The notes: generated by a model not told the origin, from the letters alone. A DNA stretch of 36,507 bases from Deltaproteobacteria bacterium (GCA_031281735.1 JAITEZ010000245.1:1-36507); one strand, 5' to 3'; positions 9,990 through 22,301 are shown, numbered from the stretch's first letter. Made by a program: numbers and translations.

Positions 9990-11501
9990 ATGGCACCTTC
10001 TGAACTTGAGGTCATCAAGAACCTGGTCAAGGCGGCCGAGTCTGGCAACGCCGAGGCCCAGTGCATCCTCGGCAAGCTCTACTACCTCGGCGAGGGGGTC
10101 GCCCCGGACAAGCGGGAGGCCCTCAACTGGTTCGAGAGATCGGCCGAGGGCGACTGCCTGGACGCCCAGTACATCCTGGGCAAGGTCTATCTTGAGGGCT
10201 TCATAACCCCCGTAGACTACGACAAGGCCCGCCATTGGCTCTCCCGGGCAGCCGAGCGCAGGCATTCCCTGGCCGAGGCGGATCTGGGCAGGATGTTCCT
10301 GAACGGGAGCGGGGTCCCCGAGGATCCGGCCGCGGCCTACCGCTGGTTCGAGCAGGCGGCCCTGGACGGGAACGTCTCGGCGCAGTACAACGCCGGTCTC
10401 ATGTGCCTGGGCGGATGCGGCACCGCAGCCGACCCCGCCAGGGCCTTCGCATGGTTCAAGAGCGCGGCCCTGGAGGGGGACGTCCCCTCGCGCTTCAACG
10501 TCGGGCTTATGCTCTTCACGGGCGAGGGGGCGGCCCAGGACTACCTGGAGGCCAGGGAGTGGTTCGAGAAGGCGGCGGGGGACGGGGACGCCGCCTCGGA
10601 GTTCTACCTCGGGCTCATGCACGAGGAGGGGCGGGGAGTCCCCCGCGACGGCTTCAAGGCCCTGGAGTATTACAAGAAGGCCTCGCTCAAGGGCTACTCC
10701 AAGGCCCAGTACTGCCTGGGTCTGAGGTACCTGAACGGGGATGGCATCGCTCAGGACGAGGAGGAGGCCTTCTACTGGCTCGAGAAGGCGGCCGACTCCG
10801 GCAACAGCTACGCCAGCTTCGAGCTGGGGCTCATGCATCTCTACGGGCGTGGCATCCCTCAGGATCACGAGGCGGCCTTCCAGCGTTTCTCCCGGGCGGC
10901 CGAGGCGGGTCTACCCGTGGCCGCCGCCAACCTCGGCTCCCTGTACCTCAAGGGGCAGGGGGTCGGCCAGGACTACGGGAAGGCCCTGCTCTGGTCGCGG
11001 AAGGGCGCCGAAGGCGGTGTGGGCGAGGCCATGCTCAACCTGGGACTCCTCTTTTTCTACGGCAAGGGGGTCAAGCGGGACTACGCCATGGCCCTGGAAT
11101 GGTTCCGGAAGGCGGCGGCCGAGGGCGCGCGGGAGGCCTACTACGAGTTGGGCCTCATGTTCTTCCAGGGGGCAGGGGTGGCCCTCGACTACGAGCAGGC
11201 CTACGAGTATTTCTCCAAGGGCGACGCCGAGGGCGAGATCCAGTCCTCCCTTTACGCTGGCCTGCTCATGCTCAACGGCTACGGTGCCCCCATGGATCGC
11301 GAGCGGGGGCTCGCCAAGGTCCGCGCAGCCGCGGAGCTGGGGCTGGCCGATGCCGAGTATTTCATGGGGGTCATCCACATCCAGGGCCTGGGGGTGGAGC
11401 CTAGCGAGGAGGAGGGCCTCCAGTGGCTCCGCAAGGCGGCCGCGCAGGGGCACGCCCGGGCCGCCGAGGAGCTGGCTTCCCGGAGAGGGCAAGTCAACTG
11501 A
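9990..11501 (+). CDS. Sel1-like repeat protein (13 consecutive 36-aa repeats)
   Basis: Regular units such as AQYxLGxxYLxGxGVxxDxxxAxxWFxKAAExG from NAEAQCILGKLYYLGEG to LADAEYFMGVIHIQGLG. An in-frame GTG at 9966 is an alternative start. Confidence 0.92.
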   Translation: MAPSELEVIKNLVKAAESGNAEAQCILGKLYYLGEGVAPDKREALNWFERSAEGDCLDAQYILGKVYLEGFITPVDYDKARHWLSRAAERRHSLAEADLGRMFLNGSGVPEDPAAAYRWFEQAALDGNVSAQYNAGLMCLGGCGTAADPARAFAWFKSAALEGDVPSRFNVGLMLFTGEGAAQDYLEAREWFEKAAGDGDAASEFYLGLMHEEGRGVPRDGFKALEYYKKASLKGYSKAQYCLGLRYLNGDGIAQDEEEAFYWLEKAADSGNSYASFELGLMHLYGRGIPQDHEAAFQRFSRAAEAGLPVAAANLGSLYLKGQGVGQDYGKALLWSRKGAEGGVGEAMLNLGLLFFYGKGVKRDYAMALEWFRKAAAEGAREAYYELGLMFFQGAGVALDYEQAYEYFSKGDAEGEIQSSLYAGLLMLNGYGAPMDRERGLAKVRAAAELGLADAEYFMGVIHIQGLGVEPSEEEGLQWLRKAAAQGHARAAEELASRRGQVN

Positions 11502-11622
11502 AGGGCGCGGGCCGGCGCTTGCGGGGGGTGCCGCAGTCCGGGGGACACTGGGCATGCCCTGGTCGCCGGCGGACGCCGCGCGGGCCCGAGGCACCGGCAG
11601 ACGCCGGGCGGGAGAGTCGCCC

Positions 11623-12528
11623 ATGAGGGATCCCAGACATGTCGCCATCACCGGGGCCTCCGGAGGCCTGGGGAGGGCTCTCGCCCTCGAGTACGCCCGG
11701 CCAGGGATGGCGCTCTCCCTGTGCGGCAGGAACGCCGAGTCCCTGGCCCGGACGGCCGGGCTCGCCAGGGGGAAGGGGGCGGAGTGCTTCGAGGCGCTCT
11801 TCGATGCCAGGGACGCCGAGGCTCTCGTGGGCTGGCTCGCCGTCTCCGATCGCCGGGCCCCGCTGGATCTCGTGATAGCCAACGCCGGCATCTGCCGCGG
11901 GGTGGGCCCCGACGGCCTCGAGGATCCCCGCGACGCGGTGGACACCCTCCGCGTCAACGCCGAGACGGCGATCCTCACCTCGCTCTGCGCGGCCAGGATC
12001 ATGCGCACACGGGGACGCGGCCAGATAGCGGTCATAAGCTCCCAGGCGGGCCGCGTGCCCCTGACCTTCACCCCAGCCTACGCGGCCTCCAAGGCCGCCG
12101 CCCGCTCCTACGCGCTCTCCCTCCGGGACGGACTGGCGGCGCAGGGCGTGGAGGTGACGGCGGTGAGCCCCGGGTACCTCAGGAGCCCCATGCAGGAGAC
12201 CTTCGTGGGCGGGCTCATCCGGGCCTGGCCGGCGGAGCGGGCGGCCCGCCGCATCGCCTCTGCCCTCCGGGGGAACCCCAGGGAGATCCGCTTCCCCCTC
12301 CTCATGAACCTCCTGGTGTGGGCCTTCCAGTTCTGCCCCCGCTTCCTCGCGCCCCCGCTCCTGAGGTCCTTCAGCTTCCGTTGCGAGCCGCCCTCCGGGT
12401 CCGGGGGAGGGAAGCCGGCCCAGGGAGCGGCGGGCACGGCGGCAGGGGATCCGGACGCCCCAGGCGGCGGGACGTCTCTCGGGGACGGTAGCGGATCAGG
12501 GACGGGGGCTGAGCCTTTCTCAGGTTAG
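11623..12528 (+). CDS. Short-chain dehydrogenase/reductase (SDR) family protein
   Basis: MRDPRHVAITGASGGLGRALA (Rossmann), NAG, and YAASKAA active-site motif. Confidence 0.9.
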   Translation: MRDPRHVAITGASGGLGRALALEYARPGMALSLCGRNAESLARTAGLARGKGAECFEALFDARDAEALVGWLAVSDRRAPLDLVIANAGICRGVGPDGLEDPRDAVDTLRVNAETAILTSLCAARIMRTRGRGQIAVISSQAGRVPLTFTPAYAASKAAARSYALSLRDGLAAQGVEVTAVSPGYLRSPMQETFVGGLIRAWPAERAARRIASALRGNPREIRFPLLMNLLVWAFQFCPRFLAPPLLRSFSFRCEPPSGSGGGKPAQGAAGTAAGDPDAPGGGTSLGDGSGSGTGAEPFSG

Positions 12529-12625
12529 TACCGGGACGGGCCGCATGTCGGAACATGACATCATGCGGTCATCTCCGAGCCTGAGCGTCTCGTGGGAATC
12601 TCGTACTGTGGTTTCACATGATCAT

Positions 12626-12946
12626 TCAGGAGAAATCCAGCTTTGGTAGGCCCTTGACGATTTTCATGGTCTCCAGGCCCACTGTGATCACCCGCAACAG
12701 GAGTTCCGGGATGTACCTGGGCTCCCCGTGTTCCCTGGCCCAGTCGTTGGATCGTTTCTGATCTCGGAATCTTTGTGGAACGCGATCTGGTAGCGTTCAG
12801 TGATCCAGCCGATCGCGGAACTTCCGTTCAATACGTAATCGCAGGCAGCAAGGGGGATCCCCTCGACGCGGATCGTATCGTTGCAATGCATAACTGACTT
12901 GCCATTTCTTGCCATCCGGTCCCTTCCCGAAGCGCATCATGGCCAT
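12626..12946 (-). pseudogene. C-terminal remnant of a type ISP restriction-modification/helicase protein
   Basis: Minus-strand segments MRFGKGPDGKKW / SVMHCNDTIRVEGIPLAACDYVLNGSSAIGWITERYQIAFHKDSEIRNDP / NDWAREHGEPRYIPELLLRVITVGLETMKIVKGLPKLDFS* joined across two frameshifts (near 12750 and 12900). Confidence 0.72.
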
Positions 12947-13843
12947 CCGTACAGGCCATGAATTTGAAGCCAAGAGGCCAACCGGCAAACCCCTCATGCG
13001 CATGCGCCAATCCGCCGGGTGCCGCCGTTTCGTCCATGACAAAGCCATCGCCTGGCAAACTGGGCGGCTGGCCGACAAAGGTAACCCGCTCACTTACGCC
13101 GGGCTTTTCCGCCTGCCCGTCAACCGGGAGAAAGAGCCTGATACAGCCTGGCCGGCCGAGGCGCCTTCGCCATGTGAAAAACCTCAGGCGCCGGCAAACG
13201 GCCCCTTCCCGCAGGCTTGAGGCCGCCAGAGAGCAGGCCAGAGAGGGCGGGGACGGCTCCCTTAAAACCGCCCGGGGGAGCGGCTGCCGGAAGGCCAGGC
13301 TCCAAGCCGCCAAGGCCCGCATGAAGGCCGCTTTCTCCCGCAAGGGTCTCCCGCGGGAACACCCGGCCCGGCCGCCATCTGCAAAAAACCACGCCGCGGC
13401 GGTCGCGGGGGACCTGATAGTCCGAGATATGTCCGCCTCTGCAGCTGGGATCGCAAGCGCCCGGCCGGAACGTCAGGGCCAGAAGCGGCCTCAGCAGGGC
13501 TGTCCTGGGCCAGGGCTGGGGAATTCCTGTGATCATGCTGGTCGGCAAGACGCCGGCCAGGGGCGGAAAGCTGATCAAGATCCCGGCCCGTCACACCGGC
13601 CGGACTTGCCCTGAATGCGGGTTCAGACATGCGTACAACCGTGAAAACCAAGCCAGGTTAGGATGCCGGCACCGCGGTGTTGCGGATAATGCCGATGTCG
13701 CCGGGGCAAAGAATGTTTTCACGGCCGGGCAGGCCGCCCTGAACGCCTGTGGGGGACATGGCGCCCGAGGCCGGCCTGTGAAGCAGGAACCCGCCGGAGA
13801 CCAGAGGCCGGCTTTCGCCTCCGTGTCCGCCGGTACCCCCTGA
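12939..13843 (+). pseudogene. TnpB (IS200/IS605-type RNA-guided nuclease) pseudogene
   Basis: N-terminal AIRTGHEFEAKRPTGKPLMRMRQSAGCRRFVHDKAIAWQTGRL; middle DLIVRDMSASAAG; C-terminal GGKLIKIPARHTGRTCPECGFRHAYNRENQARLGCRHRGVADNADVAGAKNV; spread over several frames with RuvC-I apparently deleted. Confidence 0.8.
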
Positions 13844-13865
13844 CTTCAGTCTGGGGAGGATGCCA
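13836..13865 (+). other. IS200/IS605-like right-end hairpin overlapping tnpB stop
   Basis: CCCC-T-GACT-TC-AGTC-T-GGGG followed by AGGATGCCA; the tnpB remnant stop TGA (13841..13843) lies inside it. Confidence 0.55.
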
Positions 13866-14626
13866 GCGCCTGGAATCGGGGTCCCATGTCATGCCGGAAA
13901 CGGTGGGGCCTTGCATACTCGCCGCGGTCCGCCCCGGACTACCGGAACGCCTGACGCACCGGCCCCATGACCCCCGAAGTCCGGGAATACGATACTCTCG
14001 GGGCTTGTCGGAGATCTGTCCAGGAACTCCCAGGAAACGCTTCAGCCGGGAGGCAGGCGCAATGAGGCCGTTTCCCGAACTGCCGGCGTCTTCCGGCGAC
14101 TGCCGGTGCGTTTGCCGATGAGCCTGTTTCGGAGGCGCCTTTCCCGGCGCCCGCAGTAAGCGGGATCCGCATTTCGCAGGAAGCGAGGCAAGCGTTGCAT
14201 ATAGTGGTATTCAGCCAGCCGTGCGGGCTGGCTTCGGTCCTGCGGGCAAGGCGCGCCCGGGTCGCTGACTGGCGACGCATTGGACCTGCCTAACCGTAGC
14301 CGGGCGGGGCCGCGGCAAGCGAAGGGAGGATGCCGGCGGCATCGGCGGGCGGAGGCCGAACCGCCGGGGCGGTCTCCCCGGCCCCAGAGGAAAGCCGGGG
14401 GATCGCTGGCTCATCTTTTGCGGTGGCTTTCCAGGGGAGGGGAACGGGGCCCATGTTGGGATCCGCAGGGGCGGGGGCTCAATCCGCCGGGCTTCCCCAC
14501 CCATGAGGGGGAGGGGGGCTTCAGCGAGCCGGGTCATTTCCCGGATGGCGATGGGAGGCGGAAGGAACACGGCGGCAGGGCCCCCGCCTCCGGCCGGACG
14601 GCCCCGGACCGGCCTGGCGCTTGTGT

Positions 14627-14655
14627 TTGAAAAAACAGGCTACCGGACCTATAAT
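14627..14655 (+). promoter_or_regulatory. Sigma70-type promoter upstream of the M23 peptidase gene
   Basis: TTGAAA (14627..14632) - 17 bp - TATAAT (14650..14655). Confidence 0.65.
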
Positions 14656-14777
14656 ATTCCGGGCCGGTTTCCGTCACGGCCACGCTAGAGCCTTCCCCGC
14701 ATTCACGGGCCTCGCCAGACTGAGGGAGGCGCCGCCTGCGACCCAGCAGGTCCCGGCGCCCCCGCCTCAAGTGATTT

Positions 14778-16070
14778 ATGGCCTCTCGCTACAGAATCTG
14801 CATAATGACCGAAGGCCGGGGCCCCCTGCGGATCAGGGGGCTCGTGATCCCGGCCTGGGTGCCTGTCGTCGCTGTCGCCTTTACCATCTGCCTGGCGTCG
14901 GCCCTCTCGATCTATGCCTTCCACGCCAACCGGGCCATCTCGGGCTTCGAGGACCGGAGCTTCGATCTGGAGATCCTCCAGGCCGAGAACGCCGCCAAGG
15001 AGCTGCAGGTGGCCGCCCTGACGGAGCGCCTGAGCGCGCTGGAGGGCCAGGTGGAGGTTCTCTCCGACCGGGACAGGGATCTCAACCTCCTCACACGGGA
15101 CTTCAACCGCCAGCTGGGCCTCCCGGAGGGGACGGAACTCGCGGCGGTGTGGCCGGAGCTCGTGAACACCGTGGCATGGACATGGGGGGGCCAGCAGGAC
15201 CAGGGCGGCGTGAGCCGGGAACCCGGCGGCCCCGCCTTGCCTGCGGCGAACCCGGTGACGGTGCTCCGCGCCCTCCACAGGGATCTCGACCGCCTGGAGG
15301 AGGGGGCGGCCGCGACCGGCTTCGCGCTTTCCGAGCTCTCCTCGGCCCTCATGGGCTCCCAGAACCTGCTCGCTGTGACACCTTACGCCAACCCCGTGCC
15401 AGGGGGCAAGGTCTCGTCCCTGTTCGGCTATCGCTCCAATCCCTTCGGCAGATCCCTCGACTTCCACGCTGGGCTTGACCTCGCCGCCCCCACCGGCACC
15501 CCGGTCTACGCCCCGGCGGACGGCACGGTGCTCTCCTCGGACTGGTCCAAGAGCGGCTACGGCCTCATGATCGCCCTGGATCACGGCTACGGGCTCACCA
15601 CCCGCTACGCCCACCTCTCGGAGAGCCTGGTCGCCCCCGGCGACAAGGTCGCCCGCGGCGACCTCATCGCCCGTGTCGGCTCGACCGGCCGCTCCACCGG
15701 CCCCCACCTCCATTACGAGACGTTGCTGGGGGAGACGGCGGTGGATCCGCAGACCTTCCTCCAGGCCGAGCTCGAGTACCAGACCGCCTATCTGGAGGAG
15801 AAGCGGGGTGCCCGGGCCCTCGCGGCCGGTCTCCACGCGCCCGGGGGCATGCAGATGGCGACCGACGCGGATTCGGCCGCCCCCGTCCCCGACGGGACCG
15901 CCGCCGGTACGCCCGCCGCCGCGGCGGCAGCCCCCGCCAAGGCGCCGGCCCAGGCGGCGGTGGCCGGGGGCAGGCCCGCCCGCCGCGAGATCAAGCCTTC
16001 CCGCAAGGCGACCCGCCCCAAGCCGGCCAAGGCGAGGGCGGCCCGCCCCAGGCAGGCCCGCCGCGGATGA
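14778..16070 (+). CDS. M23 family (LytM-type) metallopeptidase, membrane anchored
   Basis: N-terminal TM, coiled-coil region, SLFGYRSNPFGRSLDFHAGLDLAAPTGTPVYAP...YGLTTRYAHLS...TGRSTGPHLHYE; basic C-terminal tail. Confidence 0.9.
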   Translation: MASRYRICIMTEGRGPLRIRGLVIPAWVPVVAVAFTICLASALSIYAFHANRAISGFEDRSFDLEILQAENAAKELQVAALTERLSALEGQVEVLSDRDRDLNLLTRDFNRQLGLPEGTELAAVWPELVNTVAWTWGGQQDQGGVSREPGGPALPAANPVTVLRALHRDLDRLEEGAAATGFALSELSSALMGSQNLLAVTPYANPVPGGKVSSLFGYRSNPFGRSLDFHAGLDLAAPTGTPVYAPADGTVLSSDWSKSGYGLMIALDHGYGLTTRYAHLSESLVAPGDKVARGDLIARVGSTGRSTGPHLHYETLLGETAVDPQTFLQAELEYQTAYLEEKRGARALAAGLHAPGGMQMATDADSAAPVPDGTAAGTPAAAAAAPAKAPAQAAVAGGRPARREIKPSRKATRPKPAKARAARPRQARRG

Positions 16071-16560
16071 GGGCGGCCCCCCCCCCTGCGGGCGCCGCCC
16101 CGGCGCGTCCCGGGCCTCCGGGCCGCCTCCTGCGGCCTTCCGTCCGCCCGCGCCACACCCTTCGCCGGAACCTGGCGGCCTCCCGATCCCCGGCTAGGGC
16201 CTCCCGCTTCCCGGTCCCGCCGGGCGCCGGGGCATTCGCGCGCCCCCGTCCTTAACGGCTTTCAGGCATCCCGGCCCGCCTGTCCCGGGGCCGGCCCCGC
16301 CCCCAGACAGCGCGCCCCCCGGGCATCCCCCGCTGGGCGCCTCCGCTCCCCTCCGCCCCGCAGGCCCCCCCGGCCTGCGAGGCCTTCCCGCCCGCGGCCG
16401 CCGAGGCCCGCAGGCGCCTGCCCCCTTCCGGCCCGTCATCCGCGTCCGGGTTGGGGCGCTTCCGGACATCCTGATCCCCAGCCGCGGCGGGGGGAACGGC
16501 GGGGCGAGAGCCCCCCGGACAGCCGGCCAGGCCCGCAGGGGCCACCCCAGCCCCCGGTTC

Positions 16561-16589
16561 CCGGGAGATACCTCTCCCGGTCTTTTTTT
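16561..16589 (+). terminator. Intrinsic terminator-like hairpin immediately upstream of secA
   Basis: CCGGGAGA-TACC-TCTCCCGG perfect 8-bp stem, then TCTTTTTTT; 31 bp before the secA ATG. Confidence 0.75.
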
Positions 16590-16620
16590 CCGGGGTCGGG
16601 CGAGAGAGAGCCTTCCACTG

Positions 16621-19155
<2,535 letters not shown>

Positions 19156-19343
19156 GGCCGCGGCTCCCGTCGGCCTGCCCGGCTCCGCCCCGATCGGCCG
19201 CTGTCCCTTGCCCGGGCGCGTCAGGCTTTCCGTCTCCCCGGCCGCCCGGGGGCTCGCTCCGGCGTCTGCCCTCCTGCCCCGCGCCCCTGACCGGGTTTCC
19301 GGCGAACCGCCAGTCCTGCGGGCGCCGCGTGTTTCCGGGCGGG

Positions 19344-20330
19344 CTACCTGACCTCCTCCCCGCCCTGAAGGACTGGGATTCCCTCCGGATACAGGGTCCT
19401 GTTCTGCGCCCCTTCCCCGCGGCAGGGCCCTGCCCTGCCTCCCTGCCCCCGGAGCCGTTCTCCTGAGGCTCCTGCGGGGGCCCCGGGCGCCCATCCCCCG
19501 CAGGCGATGACGGCCCGCCAGGACGCCGGGGCCGGCATGACCGGCGCTGCCCCCGCATCCGCGTCACGGGCGCCGGAACCCGGCCTGGGAATGCCGGTTC
19601 CAGGCGTCCGCGCGCGGGGCACGTCCGGCCGGCATGCCGGGGCGGCACCCTGACGGGTCCCCCGCCCCGTCCCGCCGGTCCCCATCCGGGCATCGTCCTG
19701 AACGTCCCCCCGGCCCTGATCCGGGATCGCCCGGTCCGGCGCGCTCCCGGCCGCCAGGTGGCGGCGTCCCCCTGGCGGAGGAGGCGGACATGCCCGTCAC
19801 CTCCAGATCCCCGGCCGCCGCGGCGGCGCGGTCCCTGCCGGTCGCGGCCGGGGCCCCGCGGAGGGAATCCCGGCGGGCCCGCAGTCCAGCGCCGGAACCG
19901 CGTCGCCTTCCTCCCGGCCCTGAGCCGTCCCTGCCGCCTTTTTTTCTTCCGGGACGGGTTCCCGTCCGCGCCTCGGCCGGCCTTTTCAGCCGTTTCCCCA
20001 GGGGGTTGGGCGGCCCGGTGAACGTCCCTCCCGTCCGGAAGGGTGGCGGACCGGGCGATCCCCATGCCGATTCCGATCGCCGAGACGGACGGGCCGGATC
20101 CGGGATCACGCGTCCGGTCTGAACCGGGATGGAGATCCCCGGGCCCGGCACCACCGCGGCCGCGTTCCCAGTGCTTCCCTGACCCCTCCGGCTCCTGCGG
20201 CGTCGCGCCCGCCCCGGCCCGGGGAGGCGGATCCGCCCGTCCAGCCGGGACCGCGCCGTACTGGGGCCCTGAAGGGGTCGTCCGGGCCCTTCCCGTGGAA
20301 ACGGGGGATCCCGCAGCTCTCCGAAGGAGA
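19344..20330 (-). pseudogene. Second TnpB pseudogene (IS200/IS605 type)
   Basis: Minus-strand fragments in different frames: GIPRFHGKGPDDPFRAP; ISIPVQTGRVIPDPARPS; SAIGIGMGIARSATLPDG (RuvC-I); GDLEVTGMSASSARGT (RuvC-II); PPRHAGRTCPARG; GIPVLQGGEEVR*. Confidence 0.75.
19349..19383 (-). other. IS200/IS605-like right-end hairpin of the second TnpB remnant
   Basis: Minus strand GGGAATCCCAGTCCTTCAGGGCGGGGAGGAGGTCA, at the 3' end of the tnpB remnant. Confidence 0.5.
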
Positions 20331-21493
20331 CGGCCGGACGCCTGGCACGGATACATGAGGGCCTGTCGCCCGGCGCCGGCGGATGACCCCGCCGGCCAGG
20401 GCGTGTCGTGATGATGCCGCCCGGGCGTTGGGCCCGTTTCGCCCGGCGCGTTGCCGCGCTTCGCGCGGCGCGGGATTCTGCATCCTGGCGTCAGCCAGGT
20501 CGCCCCGGGGCGGCCCTCGGCCGTCTCCGCCAGCGGGGCCCGGGCGGCATCCAGCAGGGCTCGCAAGCCTTGCCGCCCGGGTTGCCCTTGCCGGACCCCT
20601 TCTCTTCCGGGGGCGGGCAAGGCCCAGCTGGCCCCGGCGGCTCTTCCGGTAGCGGCGGGTCCCGCCGGGGCGGGTCCATGATCCGGCGGCCGGGCCTGCG
20701 GAACCGGCAAGGGGGGCCGCGTTCCCCTCCACTCATCCCGGAGGAGGCGAAAGCGCCGCCGCCCGCCTGACACGGGCTTTCGCGGCGGGCTTGCGGTCCG
20801 TCCCGCCGTTCCTGCCGGGACGGCATGCGGGACTCCGTACCCCAGCGGTATCCTGGCGGGAGCGTACTTGCTCGGGACGGCACCCTCCCCAGCGCCTGCT
20901 TTCAGGAAAGGCTCCCCGGGCGGTCGCCTGCGGGATCGTTTCACGGGGCGGCCCCCGAGGCTGGTTACCGGCCGCCTGCTCCCGGGACGGCCTGCCGGGC
21001 GATGTTCACGCGGATCCTGCCAGCGGGGCGATTTCCCGGGCGCGGCCTCCCCCGCCGCTTCTTGCGGGGCGGGGTCACAGGCCCGGGCCCTCCCGGGCTG
21101 CCCTTCAGGGGCTGACGGCCCTCCGGCCTGCAAGCGGCCCCGGTCCCGAGGCCGGCGGGAGGAATCCCGCTGGGGGGCCGGGGTGCCGCCGGCCTGTTTC
21201 GGATCCTTGCCGAGGAATCCGCCGGAGTCACGCCGAGCCGCGTACCGGGCGCGTCTCGGGGATCCCCCTGCGCCCTGTTGCTGCCTGCGGCGGATGAAAC
21301 ATGCAGTCTCGCAAGATATGGGCATATTTATCATTTATAGAATAATGAGCTTATGTCTGTATAGTTATAAGATTGATTGTTTTGACCTTCGGAGGCAGGG
21401 CTTCTGCAAAGACTGTCGTGATAACAAAACATGCCTGTTGAGATAAACGGTGATTTTCCTGCATTTTCAGAGTCAATATTAGTTTAAGATATT

Positions 21494-21509
21494 ATTACTA
21501 AATAGTAAT
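21494..21509. repeat. Short perfect inverted repeat in AT-rich island
   Basis: ATTACTA-AA-TAGTAAT. Confidence 0.6.
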
Positions 21510-21819
21510 TTAAATTATTATTTCTAAACATGCCGCTATCCGATCATGGCAAGGAGGGGCAGAGAGAGAGGCAGGGTTCGGAGCACCGCCGCCTGGAAGG
21601 GTCTGGGCCTTCCCGGCACCTGGGCAGGCGCGAAGGTGCCTGGGGCAGGCGGGCGGTACAACGAATCCCGGCCCCGTAAGGCGGGGGAGGGAGCGCAGCG
21701 CCCCCCGGGCGATGCCGCAGGCCCGGCCCGCCGAATCCCCGCGGGGGGCGGAGCCGTGACCCGTCCCAGAGACGCCTCCGGTTCCCTCTGGCTGAGTTCC
21801 CCGCCGGAAGGCTCAGGGT

Positions 21820-21881
21820 GGGGGGAGGAGAGGGGAAGAGAGGAGAGGGGAAGAGAGGAGAGGGGAAGAGAGGAGAGGGGG
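21820..21881 (+). repeat. 62-nt polypurine tract containing a 15-bp tandem repeat
   Basis: (AGGAGAGGGGAAGAG) at 21826, 21841 and 21856 plus a partial fourth copy; no pyrimidine from 21820 to 21881 on the + strand. Confidence 0.9.
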
Positions 21882-22301
21882 CTTCCCGGAGCGCCGGCAC
21901 GCGCCTGGGGGATTCTGGGCCCGTCACAGCGGGCCTCGCCTTTCCATGGCAACACGGGAGGGTAGCCCGCAGGGGTCACGCCTGACCCCGGAAGCGGGGG
22001 CGGCCTCCGCAGGCGGCACTGGCTGGCGGCCCCTGCTGGCGGCCGCCGAGCCAAGGCTTGAGGATCCCGGCGCCGCCCGGGGGCTCGCACGGCAGCCTGA
22101 GGCCCTTGCCTAACGAGTTCCATAATCATTATCATGTCAGGCAGAAGGGGGTCAGGAGGTCGGCTTCCGGGCGGCCTCCGCGTTGGCCCCGAGGCTCCGG
22201 AAACATGGCCCTTAACTTGCAGCCGCTCTGCCCGTCAAGCCGAAGGACCGCGCCCGGGGATCCTCCCCGGTACGCCGGACTCGCGCGTCACGGGGAAAAG
22301 C

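Noticed and set aside
10741-11622. N-terminal half of the 595-aa ORF
   Set aside because: Out-of-frame reading of the Sel1 gene; the real SDR protein starts at 11623.
16067-16255. 62-aa ORF with ATGA overlap to the M23 gene, considered as a SecM-like arrest peptide upstream of secA
   Set aside because: No signal sequence or TM, no known arrest motif; the Pro/Arg richness is expected from GC-rich noncoding sequence.
19344-20330. Functional TldR-type repressor
   Set aside because: Coding frame is broken at several places, so a working protein is unlikely unless the frameshifts are sequencing errors.
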